Shown here: one piece after another, positions 17,593-26,697 of the stretch
Position numbering within the stretch: position 1 is the first letter of the stretch
How the letters are laid out: every line of letters begins with the position of its first letter
Origin: Pseudoalteromonas sp. OOF1S-7
GTDB lineage: Bacteria; Pseudomonadota; Gammaproteobacteria; Enterobacterales; Alteromonadaceae
DNA length: 64,000 nucleotides
Reading direction: 5' to 3'
Assembly (NCBI RefSeq): GCF_022347765.1
Contig: NZ_JAKRFZ010000013.1
Coordinates: 81,190-145,189 of the forward strand
The notes under the pieces: model-generated
What the model saw: the letters and a program-made list of their open reading frames with translations, nothing else
Told to the model about the DNA's origin: nothing
The model's database searches: none
Translations under genes and position numbers: made by a program

Positions 17593-18905
17593 GGCTGATT
17601 ATTCAAATACAGCGCCTGTAATGGTCCCGTTTCTAGCCAGGCACGCATCAGCTGACTCTGGCTCAGTGAAAACATTTTTTGTCCATTGTCATAAACGTTG
17701 GCACGCATAAAGTTCATGGTCAGATCCGCATTCACACATTCCGTCTGCACGAGTCCGTCACAGCTCAGATGACGGTGGGTGTTTTGGTCATTCCAGGGGG
17801 GGTTAGTATGACCAATTAGCCCCAGAAAATGACCCAGTTCATGCGTCAGTGTTTTGCCCTGATCATAGTTTGGCTCTCTTGGCGCAATGGTACCAAACAG
17901 CCCCTGCTCTATCGACACCCCAATATAGGTGTCAGGGGCACTGCCGGGCACATGGGCTCTGCCCGCAAGGACAGGCTCATTAAAGCGGGTGCGTGACATG
18001 CCCACCCAGATATTAATATAGCGTTCTGTCGGCCAGGCATCCGAGCCGCCGGCGTCGCTGCGGGCAAATGGGTATCCCTCAAGGGCAAAGACACTGGCAG
18101 TGGACTCTAAGCGCACGATCCCTGAGTGAGGCTGACCATCCGGATCTGTGTCGGCCAGATAAAACTGGACCCCGGTGTCTGCAATAAAGGGGGTATAAGT
18201 TTCGGGAATGGTCTCAATTTCAGCACTATTTTTGCCCCGAAAATGCAAATTGGTCGCCCGTAGCTGAGATAGGATCTGCTCATCGCTGAGTTCAAAATAG
18301 CCATTATCCAGCACATGTACAACGACCGGTAAGCGGATCCGCGTTACTGACTCAGGGTCGGGAAGATAAGGTAAGAATAACGCACTCACTGTGCAGGACC
18401 CCGTCACCTCAGAAATACGATAACGACCTTCTGTTAGCGCCCCATTACAACCTCCGACGCGCTCCAGAATATGGTCACTGTTGGGTGTGAAGACAAACTC
18501 GGCGGCACTACCATACGCCACCTGCTGAGTGCTGGAATCCACATTCCCTCCCTGACTGACGGTTGCATCCAGACGGTAACGAATAGGCGAAAAACGTGCA
18601 GTCACCTGACAGTTTTGCTCGACCCGCTCCACCTTGTAAGCCACGCCGGTGCGCTTGCCCGCGCAACCACTTAGCTCGGTCAGCTCATAACCCGCCTGGG
18701 GCTTCGCGACAAACTCGGCGGTTTTACCCTTGCTAACTTTTAACTCTGCGGGTTCCAGCGTCCCGCCCCCTGCACTGAGTGTTGAAACAGTCAGTAACTG
18801 CGGCGTTTCATTCACCGGCGGATTATCATCACTGCCACCTGAGCACCCGGTCAACGCGCTCAGTGTCATCACCAGCACCAAGTGACCCGTCGAAATATAA
18901 TTCAT
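17589..18905 (-). CDS. Lipoprotein zinc metalloprotease, M43 (pappalysin)-like
   Basis: This is a 438-residue lipoprotein: the signal peptide ends in the lipobox LTGC, followed by GGSDD. Residues about 35-105 and 107-180 are two tandem beta-repeat domains, each with a pair of Cys, of the kind found in bacterial surface proteins (AGYELTELSGC and SDHILERVGGC). The catalytic domain follows, with HELGHFLGLIGH giving zinc ligands His355, His359 and His366 and catalytic Glu356, and a Met-turn candidate in DLTMNFM. The pattern HExxHxxGxxH plus Met-turn marks a metzincin, and M43 cytophagalysin/pappalysin is the best fit. It probably acts at the outer membrane or outside the cell. Confidence 0.82.
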   Translation of the reverse strand: MNYISTGHLVLVMTLSALTGCSGGSDDNPPVNETPQLLTVSTLSAGGGTLEPAELKVSKGKTAEFVAKPQAGYELTELSGCAGKRTGVAYKVERVEQNCQVTARFSPIRYRLDATVSQGGNVDSSTQQVAYGSAAEFVFTPNSDHILERVGGCNGALTEGRYRISEVTGSCTVSALFLPYLPDPESVTRIRLPVVVHVLDNGYFELSDEQILSQLRATNLHFRGKNSAEIETIPETYTPFIADTGVQFYLADTDPDGQPHSGIVRLESTASVFALEGYPFARSDAGGSDAWPTERYINIWVGMSRTRFNEPVLAGRAHVPGSAPDTYIGVSIEQGLFGTIAPREPNYDQGKTLTHELGHFLGLIGHTNPPWNDQNTHRHLSCDGLVQTECVNADLTMNFMRANVYDNGQKMFSLSQSQLMRAWLETGPLQALYLNNQP

Positions 18906-19133
18906 CGTTCCTTCTCCGTTATCTTATGGCGTTGAAAAACCCAACAACACCTACCTTATTATAGGTACGCTGTGCCCGTAAACTGTTATGTCACTGGTTA
19001 AAAATGTCGCTATTTGTTACCCGCGCTGTGAACACTGGACAGACTTTGCGCAATTGAGCCGCCTGCGCTGTACAGTCACGCAAGAGCCAAGTACTCTGAG
19101 CCTCTTTCTTCGTTGTAACCTGTATGGGGTGTC

Positions 19134-19787
19134 ATGAGCACAGCATTTTCACGCCGATTTACTACCTTGATCGACCAGTTTAGCGCCGGCAACAAGCGCC
19201 AGTTTGCGCTACTCACAGGCAAGTCTCCTTCACATATTTATCGTATTTGCCGTGGCCTGAGCCGACCCTCTGTGGCGTATCTGGAGCATTTGTATAGTTT
19301 ATTCAACATCGATTTGAACTGGTTGCTGACCGGCGAACAACCCGTCGAGCAATCTGCAGCGACCGGCTCTGGAGATATGCTGATGGTGCCTAAGCTGGAT
19401 GTGGAAGCCAGTGCCGGTTTTGGTAGCATCAATGGCAGTGAAGATATCACAGAGCAGTTTGCCCTGAATAAGCGCTGGCTCAGCACTCAGCTGGGCGTGC
19501 ACAGTGAACAGCTGGCGTTTGTGACTATTCGTGGTGACAGTATGCTGCCGACCTTACAACACGGCGACATGGTGCTGGTTGATTTAAGTCAGCGTGACGC
19601 CAGCAAGCGCGGTGTATTTGTGCTGCAAACCGAAGATGGTCTGATGGCCAAACGTATACAACAGCACCAGGATCATATTAGCGTTGTGAGTGATAACCCG
19701 GAGTATCCCGCCTGGCAGATCCACGCCGGGAATGCACAGCAGCATGGTATCGCAGGCAGAATTGTCTGGTGTGGTCGCAGTATGTAA
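19134..19787 (+). CDS. S24-family (CI/LexA-like) transcriptional repressor
   Basis: This is a 217-residue repressor with an N-terminal helix-turn-helix (about 8-67, with SPSHIYRICRGLSRPSVAYLEHL) and a C-terminal S24 peptidase domain. Ser136 in GDSMLPTL and Lys173 in GLMAKRIQ are the catalytic dyad, 37 residues apart as in LexA. Ala94-Gly95 in EASAGFG is a plausible self-cleavage site. No phage genes are nearby, so it may be a domesticated repressor controlling cellular genes, perhaps in response to DNA damage. It has its own 228-bp upstream region and is followed by a terminator. Confidence 0.85.
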   Translation: MSTAFSRRFTTLIDQFSAGNKRQFALLTGKSPSHIYRICRGLSRPSVAYLEHLYSLFNIDLNWLLTGEQPVEQSAATGSGDMLMVPKLDVEASAGFGSINGSEDITEQFALNKRWLSTQLGVHSEQLAFVTIRGDSMLPTLQHGDMVLVDLSQRDASKRGVFVLQTEDGLMAKRIQQHQDHISVVSDNPEYPAWQIHAGNAQQHGIAGRIVWCGRSM

Positions 19788-19799
19788 CTCATATACAGC

Positions 19800-19828
19800 A
19801 AAAAGCCAGCAGAGTTGCTGGCTTTTTT
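19800..19828. terminator. Bidirectional terminator between S24 repressor and trpS
   Basis: AAAAAGCCAGCA and TGCTGGCTTTTTT form a 12-bp stem with a short loop between two convergent genes. A and T tracts on both sides suit termination in both directions. Confidence 0.9.
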
Positions 19829-19847
19829 GTGTTTGTGAGCAGTCTGA

Positions 19848-20852
19848 TTACGGGCGCGGAATAAAGCCTAACGCATCATAAGCCGCTTTCAGTGTTTTCT
19901 CTGCACGAGCTCCTGCTTTTTCTGCTCCGGAGCGCATGATTTGATCCAGTAATGTCTGGTCTTCACGGATCTCCCTGAAGCGTGCCTGCATCGGCTCCAG
20001 CATCGCCACAACGGCATCAGCCGTATCTTTCTTCAGGTGGCCATACATTTTGTCTTCATACTCAGGTACCAGATCGGCCACATCACGCTTAGTTGCCACA
20101 GACAGCAGCGTCAGCAGATTCGACACACCGGGCTTTTCTTCTCGATCAAAGTAAATGCGCGCCTGCTCGTCAGAATCCGTGACTGCCTTTTTAAGCTTTT
20201 TCTCAATCTTTTTCGGCTCATCCAATAGCATAATGTAAGCATTTGGATTGTCATCCGACTTAGACATTTTCTTCAATGGATCTTGTAAGCTCATGACCCG
20301 AGCACCCAGCTCAGGAATGTAAGGCTCTGGTACTTTGAATACATCACCATACAGATTATTGAAACGCGTTGCGATATCACGTGTCAGTTCCAGATGCTGC
20401 TTCTGATCTTCACCCACAGGAACCTGATCAGCCTGATAAAGTAAAATATCAGCCGCTTGCAATACCGGGTAAGCAAACAGGCCTACATTAACATTGTTGG
20501 TGTTTTTCGCTGACTTGTCTTTAAACTGGGTCATGCGATTGAGTTCGCCCATTTGCGCATAACAATTCAGTACCCAGCTTAACTGAGCATGCTCTGGTAC
20601 CTGTGACTGTACAAACAGCGCCGATTTTTCAGGGTCGATACCACAAGCGGCATACAGAGCAACACCATCTAAAACGCGATCACGTAGTACACTCGGTTCC
20701 TGGCGTATGGTGATGGCATGCAAATCAACCAGCATAAAGAAACAATCATGATCTTCCTGTAGCTTAAGCCACTGGTTAATGGCACCCACATAATTGCCTA
20801 TTGTCATACCACCGGTTGGCTGAATGCCACTTAACACTACTGGTTTAGCCAT
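19848..20852 (-). CDS. trpS: Tryptophanyl-tRNA synthetase
   Basis: TrpS charges tRNA-Trp with tryptophan using ATP. The 334-residue length is normal for the bacterial enzyme. The class I signature motifs are visible: PTGGMTIGNYVGA (HIGH-like, with TIGN) near residue 12 and KMSKSDDNP (KMSKS) near residue 195. The start MAKPVVLSGIQPTG is typical. It is the last gene of rpe-gph-trpS, the same order as in E. coli downstream of dam. Confidence 0.97.
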   Translation of the reverse strand: MAKPVVLSGIQPTGGMTIGNYVGAINQWLKLQEDHDCFFMLVDLHAITIRQEPSVLRDRVLDGVALYAACGIDPEKSALFVQSQVPEHAQLSWVLNCYAQMGELNRMTQFKDKSAKNTNNVNVGLFAYPVLQAADILLYQADQVPVGEDQKQHLELTRDIATRFNNLYGDVFKVPEPYIPELGARVMSLQDPLKKMSKSDDNPNAYIMLLDEPKKIEKKLKKAVTDSDEQARIYFDREEKPGVSNLLTLLSVATKRDVADLVPEYEDKMYGHLKKDTADAVVAMLEPMQARFREIREDQTLLDQIMRSGAEKAGARAEKTLKAAYDALGFIPRP

Positions 20853-20876
20853 TGTGTTCCTTTACTCCTATTTAGT

Positions 20877-21542
20877 TTAAGGTCGATTTAAAATGGGGAT
20901 TATATCCAAGAAGCCCTCACAGAGGTACTGTGGATTAAACTGGGCCAGGTCCAGTCCTTGATTGTACCCATATTTAAGTGCAATCACAGGTATTTTAGCA
21001 GCCTGAGCTGCCAGAATATCGCTTTTTGAGTCGCCCACCATGATGGTCTGCTGCGGTTCGAGATTAAGTTGCTGACAGGCAGACAAGAGTGGCTCAGCCG
21101 ATGGCTTTTTCGGGCCATCGTCGCCACACACCACCACATCAAAATGCGTGCTGAGATTAAGATTGTCGAGTAACTGCAGCGTAAACTCGCGGCTCTTATT
21201 GGTCACAACAGCCTTAGGGACATGGCTGAATGCAGACAGTACCGTTTCGACATTGGCATAAAGCAGAGAATATTGCCCAACCAGAGCCCGATAATGCCCG
21301 GCAAACCGCTCTTGCGCTTCTGCCACCAAACGCGGCGGTAATTCTGCATTAACTTCATTGCTACCACTGAGACCACGTTGTACCAATACATCAATGCCAT
21401 TGCCTACCCAGTTCAGCACCTGCGCACGGCTAACCACCGGAAAAGCCACTTCTGTTAACGTTAGATTCAGTGCCATATACAAATCATGCGCACTGTCGAC
21501 CAGCGTGCCATCGAGATCAAATAAAATACCCTGATATCGCAT
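20877..21542 (-). CDS. gph: Phosphoglycolate phosphatase
   Basis: Gph removes phosphate from 2-phosphoglycolate, a by-product of DNA repair and oxidative chemistry. The 221-residue protein is a HAD-superfamily hydrolase, with motif I FDLDGTLVDSA at residues 8-18, the Thr of motif II in VVTNKSREF, and motif III/IV GDSKSDILAAQAA. Its ATG overlaps the rpe stop by one base (TAATG), so translation is coupled. Confidence 0.95.
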   Translation of the reverse strand: MRYQGILFDLDGTLVDSAHDLYMALNLTLTEVAFPVVSRAQVLNWVGNGIDVLVQRGLSGSNEVNAELPPRLVAEAQERFAGHYRALVGQYSLLYANVETVLSAFSHVPKAVVTNKSREFTLQLLDNLNLSTHFDVVVCGDDGPKKPSAEPLLSACQQLNLEPQQTIMVGDSKSDILAAQAAKIPVIALKYGYNQGLDLAQFNPQYLCEGFLDIIPILNRP

Positions 21543-22231
21543 TAGCCCACCTTAGCGAGCTCTGAACGCATCGCATCAATGACCGTCCGATAGTCTGGTT
21601 GATTGAAAATTGCAGAGCCAGCAACAAACATATCGGCGCCCGCCGCTGCTACCTCAGCAATATTGTCGACTTTGATGCCGCCGTCGACTTCGAGGCGGAT
21701 CTTACGACCACTGGCGTCAATGCGCTCCCGAACCTGGCGTAACTTGTCGAGCGTTTGTGGAATAAAGCTTTGTCCGCCAAAACCCGGATTCACGGACATC
21801 AGCAGGATCTGATCCACTTTGTCCATCACATAGTCTAGGTGATGCAATGGTGTAGCGGGATTAAGCACCAATCCGGCCTCACACCCGAGCTCCTTAATAA
21901 GACCCAGGCTGCGATCTACATGTTCGCTCGCTTCGGGGTGAAAAGTAATGATATCAGCACCCGCTTTTGCAAACGCCGGGATCAGGTTATCTACCGGCTT
22001 AATCATCAGGTGTACATCAATGGGGGCAGTGATGCCATAACTTCGCAGCGCCTCGCAGATCATCGGACCAAAAGTCAGATTTGGGACATAATGATTGTCC
22101 ATCACATCAAAGTGCACAACATCCGCACCGGCAGCCAATACACTGGCTACGTCTTCACCCAACCTTGCAAAATCGGCAGACAAAATGGACGGTGCAATTA
22201 AGAACTCGGAATTATTATTGTTCTGCGACAT
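21542..22231 (-). CDS. rpe: Ribulose-phosphate 3-epimerase
   Basis: Rpe interconverts ribulose 5-phosphate and xylulose 5-phosphate in the pentose phosphate pathway. The 229-residue TIM-barrel protein has the expected blocks LIAPSILSADFARLGEDV, HFDVMDNHYVPNLTFGP, DVHLM, MSVNPGFGGQSFIP and LEVDGGIK, which hold the catalytic Asp and His residues. It is the first gene of rpe-gph-trpS. Confidence 0.97.
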   Translation of the reverse strand: MSQNNNNSEFLIAPSILSADFARLGEDVASVLAAGADVVHFDVMDNHYVPNLTFGPMICEALRSYGITAPIDVHLMIKPVDNLIPAFAKAGADIITFHPEASEHVDRSLGLIKELGCEAGLVLNPATPLHHLDYVMDKVDQILLMSVNPGFGGQSFIPQTLDKLRQVRERIDASGRKIRLEVDGGIKVDNIAEVAAAGADMFVAGSAIFNQPDYRTVIDAMRSELAKVG

Positions 22232-22407
22232 ATTACCCCCTGAAACAAAATGTCAGCGGCTACTGTAACTCATCTGGACGCTAAAAACACCTGATTGTTG
22301 GACGCACTTATTTTGCGAGCAACGACCACTTTTGCAGGACAAAGAGATTGTTTAATAAACGTCCATGGTGTACTATTTATAGATAACTATTCACTGGGGA
22401 TATGGTT

Positions 22408-22707
22408 ATGTTAGGTCGGCTTAAAACACGGACGCTTTTGCTAACGGCTGCAGTGGTCTTATCTGCTGGCGTGGTGTCGTTCAATGGCGACGATGCCTTA
22501 ATTGCAAAACACGACATGTGTCAATGCACTACCACTATGGCGAATCAACACTCGCAAGCAAATGTATGCAAACTGGAATCACACACCAGTTGGTATGCCT
22601 GGTTAACTGGTGGCAGCAGCAACGCACAATTTCACTACCTTGATTTACTCGAATTATTGCTGGGATCAGGTGATGAGCAAACGTCGAGTCAATTTTCACA
22701 ATTCTAA
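22408..22707 (+). CDS. Small hypothetical protein with N-terminal signal or anchor
   Basis: This is a 99-residue protein of unknown family. Residues about 7-25 (TLLLTAAVVLSAGVVS) form a hydrophobic segment that could be a signal peptide or membrane anchor. The rest is polar with three Cys residues (MCQC and VCK) and a leucine-rich stretch YLDLLELLLGSGDE. The start at 22408 is preferred over 22402 because the ribosome site GGGGA lies 7 nt before it. It is divergent from rpe. Confidence 0.5.
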   Translation: MLGRLKTRTLLLTAAVVLSAGVVSFNGDDALIAKHDMCQCTTTMANQHSQANVCKLESHTSWYAWLTGGSSNAQFHYLDLLELLLGSGDEQTSSQFSQF

Positions 22708-22773
22708 TCAATACCAACACGCCTAATTTTGTCATTTTTGAATGACGAGTCATTACGACAAGTTGGTATTGAT
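22707..22773. repeat. Inverted repeat with inner hairpin (REP or MITE-like)
   Basis: ATCAATACCAAC (22707-22718) and GTTGGTATTGAT (22762-22773) are perfect 12-bp inverted arms around a 43-nt centre. The centre contains a second hairpin, GTCATT / AATGAC (22731-22746). A cloverleaf-like form between two small genes suggests a dispersed repeat, although only one copy is in the window. A related motif, ATACCAATTTG, occurs near 23070. Confidence 0.55.
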
Positions 22774-22822
22774 ACACTATACTGATCGGTATCTTAGTTC
22801 ACACAGAAGCCAGGATGCCGTG

Positions 22823-23005
22823 ATGGAAAGATTTTTTATACTTATTCAGAGTGTACTTGCTGCGATGTTTGGTGTGCAAAGTCAGGCCAAATATCGTGTC
22901 GATTTCAACCAGAAACACTTTTGGCCTTTCGCCCTGCTAGCCGTATGCTTTGTCATTGCACTGGTTATCGCCTTAGCCTGGTTTGTCAATGATGTCGTAC
23001 TATAA
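22823..23005 (+). CDS. DUF2970 family small membrane protein
   Basis: This 60-residue protein begins MERFFILIQSVLAAMFGVQS and has one membrane helix near the C-terminus (about residues 35-58, WPFALLAVCFVIALVIALAW). The pattern SVLAAxFGVQS followed by a single helix is typical of DUF2970 (PF11174), a family of unknown function. The longer in-frame reading from 22742 was rejected because it begins inside the inverted repeat. Confidence 0.75.
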   Translation: MERFFILIQSVLAAMFGVQSQAKYRVDFNQKHFWPFALLAVCFVIALVIALAWFVNDVVL

Positions 23006-23110
23006 CCAACTCGCATTAATACATAGCCAAATAACCAAATAGAGGGATTTAATTTACCGACAGCTCTATACCAATTTGACTTAATACCTGTTCAATTTGA
23101 AGGAGCAAAT

Positions 23111-23179
23111 ATGACGCTAACTGTGTTAAAAATTTCTCATTTAGAACAACTAAATAGCAATTTTTCCTCGCCTAGCTGA
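23111..23179 (+). CDS. Possible 22-codon ORF with strong ribosome site
   Basis: An ORF of 22 codons (beginning MTLTVLKISHLEQLN) follows GAAGGAGCAAAT, an excellent ribosome-binding site. It lies in the 257-bp gap between the DUF2970 gene and dam. It may be the remnant start of a lost gene, for example from a mobile element, or a leader peptide. Nothing downstream on this strand would use it. I see no other feature in the gap. Confidence 0.25.
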   Translation: MTLTVLKISHLEQLNSNFSSPS

Positions 23180-23262
23180 ATTTGGATACCTCTGCGGTGG
23201 CAGGACGCATGAGCTGTGTTCTCGCTTCAGGATTGGCTACTTAATTAGACCGGTTTGCCAGC

Positions 23263-24093
23263 TCATTCGTGATACAGGGCCATCAGTTCGTCGACGCGAT
23301 TACGCCCCGAGCCCTTAGGGCTGATGGTTCTTTTTACCTGGATCACATCCAGTTTAGCCTGACTATAAATTTTGCGTGTCAGTACCGTGTCATGATTGGA
23401 GATCAGTACCGGAGTTTGCTGCTCAAAGGCGGCCTTCTCTGCCAGGTTTGCAAGTTGTGCCTGGTCATCCAGGTTAAAGCCCCCTTTAGCATAAGCGGTA
23501 AACGACGCCGTTTTGCTCAATGGTACATAAGGAGGATCACAATACACCACGGCTTGATCCGGAACACGTTTAAAGACTTGTTCATAGCTTAGACAGGTAA
23601 AAGTGGCTTGTTGTGCTTTTTCTGAAAAAAAGTACAACTCATTTTCCGGAAAATATGGGCGTTTGTATTTGCCAAAGGGCACATTGAAAATCCCTTTGAG
23701 GTTGTAACGGCACAATCCATTGTAACCATGACGGTTCATGTATAAAAACAGAATGGCTCGCTCATATACGTCGACACTTTCATTAAATTGCTGACGATAC
23801 GCATAATAAGCATCCGGGTGATTGTTCAGCTCCACAAACAACTTTCTGGCATCACTGATAAACTCATCGGGCGTGCGTTGCAGTTCCTTATAAAGATTAA
23901 TCAGATCCGCATTGATATCATTGAGTATATAGTGCTTAAAGTGACTGTTGAGAAAGACCGATCCAGCCCCAACGAAGGGCTCCACCAGAGTTTCGGCCTC
24001 TTCATTTGCGGCTTGCAAGCGCTTGGTGATTTCTTCCACCAGGGCGTATTTTCCACCTGCCCATTTTAGAAAAGCTCTGGTCTTTTTTTGCAT
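23263..24093 (-). CDS. dam: DNA adenine methylase (GATC)
   Basis: Dam methylates adenine in GATC, serving mismatch repair and replication control. The 276-residue protein has the alpha-group order: FLKWAGGKYAL (AdoMet motif) near residue 9, EPFVGAGSVF near residue 38, and the catalytic DPPYVPLS near residue 190. It follows damX by 37 bp in the conserved gammaproteobacterial order aroK-aroB-damX-dam. Confidence 0.95.
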   Translation of the reverse strand: MQKKTRAFLKWAGGKYALVEEITKRLQAANEEAETLVEPFVGAGSVFLNSHFKHYILNDINADLINLYKELQRTPDEFISDARKLFVELNNHPDAYYAYRQQFNESVDVYERAILFLYMNRHGYNGLCRYNLKGIFNVPFGKYKRPYFPENELYFFSEKAQQATFTCLSYEQVFKRVPDQAVVYCDPPYVPLSKTASFTAYAKGGFNLDDQAQLANLAEKAAFEQQTPVLISNHDTVLTRKIYSQAKLDVIQVKRTISPKGSGRNRVDELMALYHE

Positions 24094-24130
24094 GATCTGA
24101 CTAGTTACCCCAAAGTAGCGCGATTCTACA

Positions 24131-25597
24131 CTATTTTTGTGTTTGTGACTGTTGGATTTGTTGCTTAATTTGCACGATACGTTTAAAAAACGGCTGTCCG
24201 GCTAACACGGTTTCCGGCAATTCGGCTCGCGCCTGTTTTGCCTCATCTAAGGTCGCAAAGGGAGCCAAAGTGACAAACCACCAATCTTTACCCCCACGAA
24301 CAACCTGTGCGATGCGGATCTTTGATAGCTTGTGTTGCTCGACATATCTCAGTGCCACGGCCTGGTCGGTGACGGCCAGCAGCTGAATTGCCCAGGCATT
24401 GCTATCCTGCGCCATAAACCAGGCATTACCGGACAGATCCGCCGCAGGGGCGTGCTGCGTCGACTGCTCAGAGACGTCCGCTGGCAGCGGTTTCTCAACC
24501 GTTTGTTGCGTGTCTGTCACCTCTTTAGCCTCTGTCGTTGCCTGCTCGGTAAGGGCTTGTGCAACGACTGCCGATGCATCAGGTACAGTGTGTGTGCCTT
24601 CTCCTGAAGCGACCTCATGCCCGCTGCTGTTTGTCGACTCACCTGACTGGCTACCTTCCTGTGCGATGTGCCTCACCATTAATGCGCCCAGTATCGATTG
24701 CACATCATGCTGCAACTCGGCCTGATCGCCATGACTGGTTTGCTCTGTCAAAGCTGCAACCGCAGGCTGCCTGCTGTTCTCCGATAGTGCTTGTTGTGTC
24801 GTCAGCACGGTCGGCTCGGGTAACACCTCGCCTTGCATCGCTTCGACATCTTGTTGCATGCGCAATAGATCGGTGAGATCTTTTTGATACACCACAGCCA
24901 CCAGGAATAAAGCGGCGATTATGACAAAAGCACTTATAAATCCTTTCAATTGTTTACTGCTTATAGCCGGTTTAGAGGTCAATGCCAGCTGGTGTTGATT
25001 CTGCTGCCATTCCAGCAAAATACTGGGATTTCCACCGGCTTCAGTGAGGAAAGTGCTAAATATAGGATCTTCTTGAGGGGGGAGTTCCTGGAAAAACATC
25101 GCCATCAGACGACGACTTTCCATTAAGGATAAGGGTTCCAGGTGAATATCCAATGCTTCAGGCAGTATCTTCGGCGCCTGGCCTGTGGTCAGAATATATA
25201 AAGTATCCGGGGCCTTTTTGGCCAGCAACTGGAGTTCCTGGATTAGTTCATCACTGAGATGGCGTGCGCCATCAATCACCCACAGGCATGGACCGCAGGG
25301 TTGTTCATTGTAGAGGACAAAAAAATTCTCACTCAAAGACAGCTTATGATCAACCAGAGGTGCGCGGAAACTGTTTTCCAACAACTGCTGTACTAACTCT
25401 GTGTCTTTGGTGTGGGCGCCCAGCTTAACAAATGCCTTGTTAAAGTTGGGGTACTTGTCGGTGATGAAAGACTCTGCCAGATAGCTTTTACCGAGCCCGG
25501 AATTACCTACCAGGCAGATTAGGTTTTGGCCATACTCAAATTGCATTGCAATCCGGTCGACCAAAGCGGCGCGACTCGGTAGTATTTGCGACTGCAT
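24131..25597 (-). CDS. damX: DamX: ATPase-like and SPOR-domain cell-division protein
   Basis: DamX is an inner-membrane protein that goes to the division septum. The 488-residue protein has an N-terminal AAA-type domain with Walker A GNSGLGKS (residues 31-38) and WVIDGARHL as Walker B. One membrane helix follows at about 215-235, then a long Gln/Ser/Thr/Ala-rich linker, and a C-terminal SPOR domain (about 405-480, WAIQLLAVTDQAVALRYV) that binds denuded peptidoglycan. Its ATG overlaps the aroB stop by one base (TGATG). Confidence 0.9.
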   Translation of the reverse strand: MQSQILPSRAALVDRIAMQFEYGQNLICLVGNSGLGKSYLAESFITDKYPNFNKAFVKLGAHTKDTELVQQLLENSFRAPLVDHKLSLSENFFVLYNEQPCGPCLWVIDGARHLSDELIQELQLLAKKAPDTLYILTTGQAPKILPEALDIHLEPLSLMESRRLMAMFFQELPPQEDPIFSTFLTEAGGNPSILLEWQQNQHQLALTSKPAISSKQLKGFISAFVIIAALFLVAVVYQKDLTDLLRMQQDVEAMQGEVLPEPTVLTTQQALSENSRQPAVAALTEQTSHGDQAELQHDVQSILGALMVRHIAQEGSQSGESTNSSGHEVASGEGTHTVPDASAVVAQALTEQATTEAKEVTDTQQTVEKPLPADVSEQSTQHAPAADLSGNAWFMAQDSNAWAIQLLAVTDQAVALRYVEQHKLSKIRIAQVVRGGKDWWFVTLAPFATLDEAKQARAELPETVLAGQPFFKRIVQIKQQIQQSQTQK

Positions 25598-26667
25598 CAG
25601 TGCCCTATTAGCAGGCCCAAGGTGTCATCAGATACGTCGTCCACCAGCTGACACTTACCCAGACTGGTTGGCACGATAAAGCGGATCTTACCTTGCTTGT
25701 TTTTCTTATCTTTGCGCATATGAAGAATGAACTGCTCGGTTGTCATTGATGCAGGCGCAGCAACGGGCAGCTGATACATCTCCAGCAAGGCTGCTATGCG
25801 CGCGACTTCAGCTTCTGTCAGCGCACCTCTGTGCTGCGCCAAACGCGCGGCTAACATCATACCTGCCGCAACCGCTTCGCCGTGTAACCACACGCCATAG
25901 CCCATCTGTGCTTCAATGGCATGGCCAAATGTATGACCTAAATTTAGTAATGCACGCAGGCCAGCTTCTTTCTCATCTTGCGCCACAATCTCAGCTTTTA
26001 TTGCACAGCAACGATAGATCACCTGCATCAATAACTCTGTTTCCAGACTTTTCAATGCCGACCCATGCTGTTCGAGCAAATCCAAAAAGGCCAGATCATA
26101 GATCAGACCGTATTTGATCACCTCTGCCATACCCGCCGCAAATTCTCTCGGCGGCAAGCTTTTCAGTGTATTGGTATCAATAAACACCGCTTTAGGCTGA
26201 TAGAAAGCCCCTATCATGTTCTTGCCAAGAGGGTGATTGACTGCCGTTTTTCCACCTACCGATGAATCGACCTGAGACAGCAAGGTCGTGGGAATTTGAA
26301 TAAATGGCACGCCACGCTGATAACAGGCCGCAACAAACCCGGTCAGATCGCCAACCACACCGCCACCTAAGGCAATCAGACAGGTATCCCGACCACAGTT
26401 ATGCTCAAGCAAAAAGGCGTTAACACGCTCAAACCACTTGAGTGATTTGTACTGCTCTCCATCCGGGAGGCAAAAGTGAAGCGCTTCTTTGTCAGCTAGC
26501 TGCGATAACAACGTATCCAGGTACAGAGGTGCAACAGTTTCATTGCTGATGATGACGGGGCGTGCATTGCCAATATGCTGCAATAGCCGCCCCTGATCGG
26601 TGAGAAGATCTTGTCCAATATAGATAGGATAGCTACGCTCGTTTAAATCGACTGTTAATTCAAGCAT
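25597..26667 (-). CDS. aroB: 3-dehydroquinate synthase
   Basis: AroB converts DAHP to 3-dehydroquinate with NAD+ and a divalent metal, the second step of the shikimate pathway. The 356-residue protein shows the NAD-binding GGGVVGDLTGFVAACYQRG, the metal-site GGKTAVNHPLGKNMIG region, and LNLGHTFGHAIE with metal-binding His residues. It follows aroK by 30 bp and overlaps damX by one base. Confidence 0.97.
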   Translation of the reverse strand: MLELTVDLNERSYPIYIGQDLLTDQGRLLQHIGNARPVIISNETVAPLYLDTLLSQLADKEALHFCLPDGEQYKSLKWFERVNAFLLEHNCGRDTCLIALGGGVVGDLTGFVAACYQRGVPFIQIPTTLLSQVDSSVGGKTAVNHPLGKNMIGAFYQPKAVFIDTNTLKSLPPREFAAGMAEVIKYGLIYDLAFLDLLEQHGSALKSLETELLMQVIYRCCAIKAEIVAQDEKEAGLRALLNLGHTFGHAIEAQMGYGVWLHGEAVAAGMMLAARLAQHRGALTEAEVARIAALLEMYQLPVAAPASMTTEQFILHMRKDKKNKQGKIRFIVPTSLGKCQLVDDVSDDTLGLLIGH

Positions 26668-26697
26668 GTGCTGTCTCCTCCTATCTAGCCTACATGT

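Noticed and set aside
19134..19787. Prophage marked by a CI-like repressor
   Set aside because: No integrase, structural or replication genes of phage type lie within the window.
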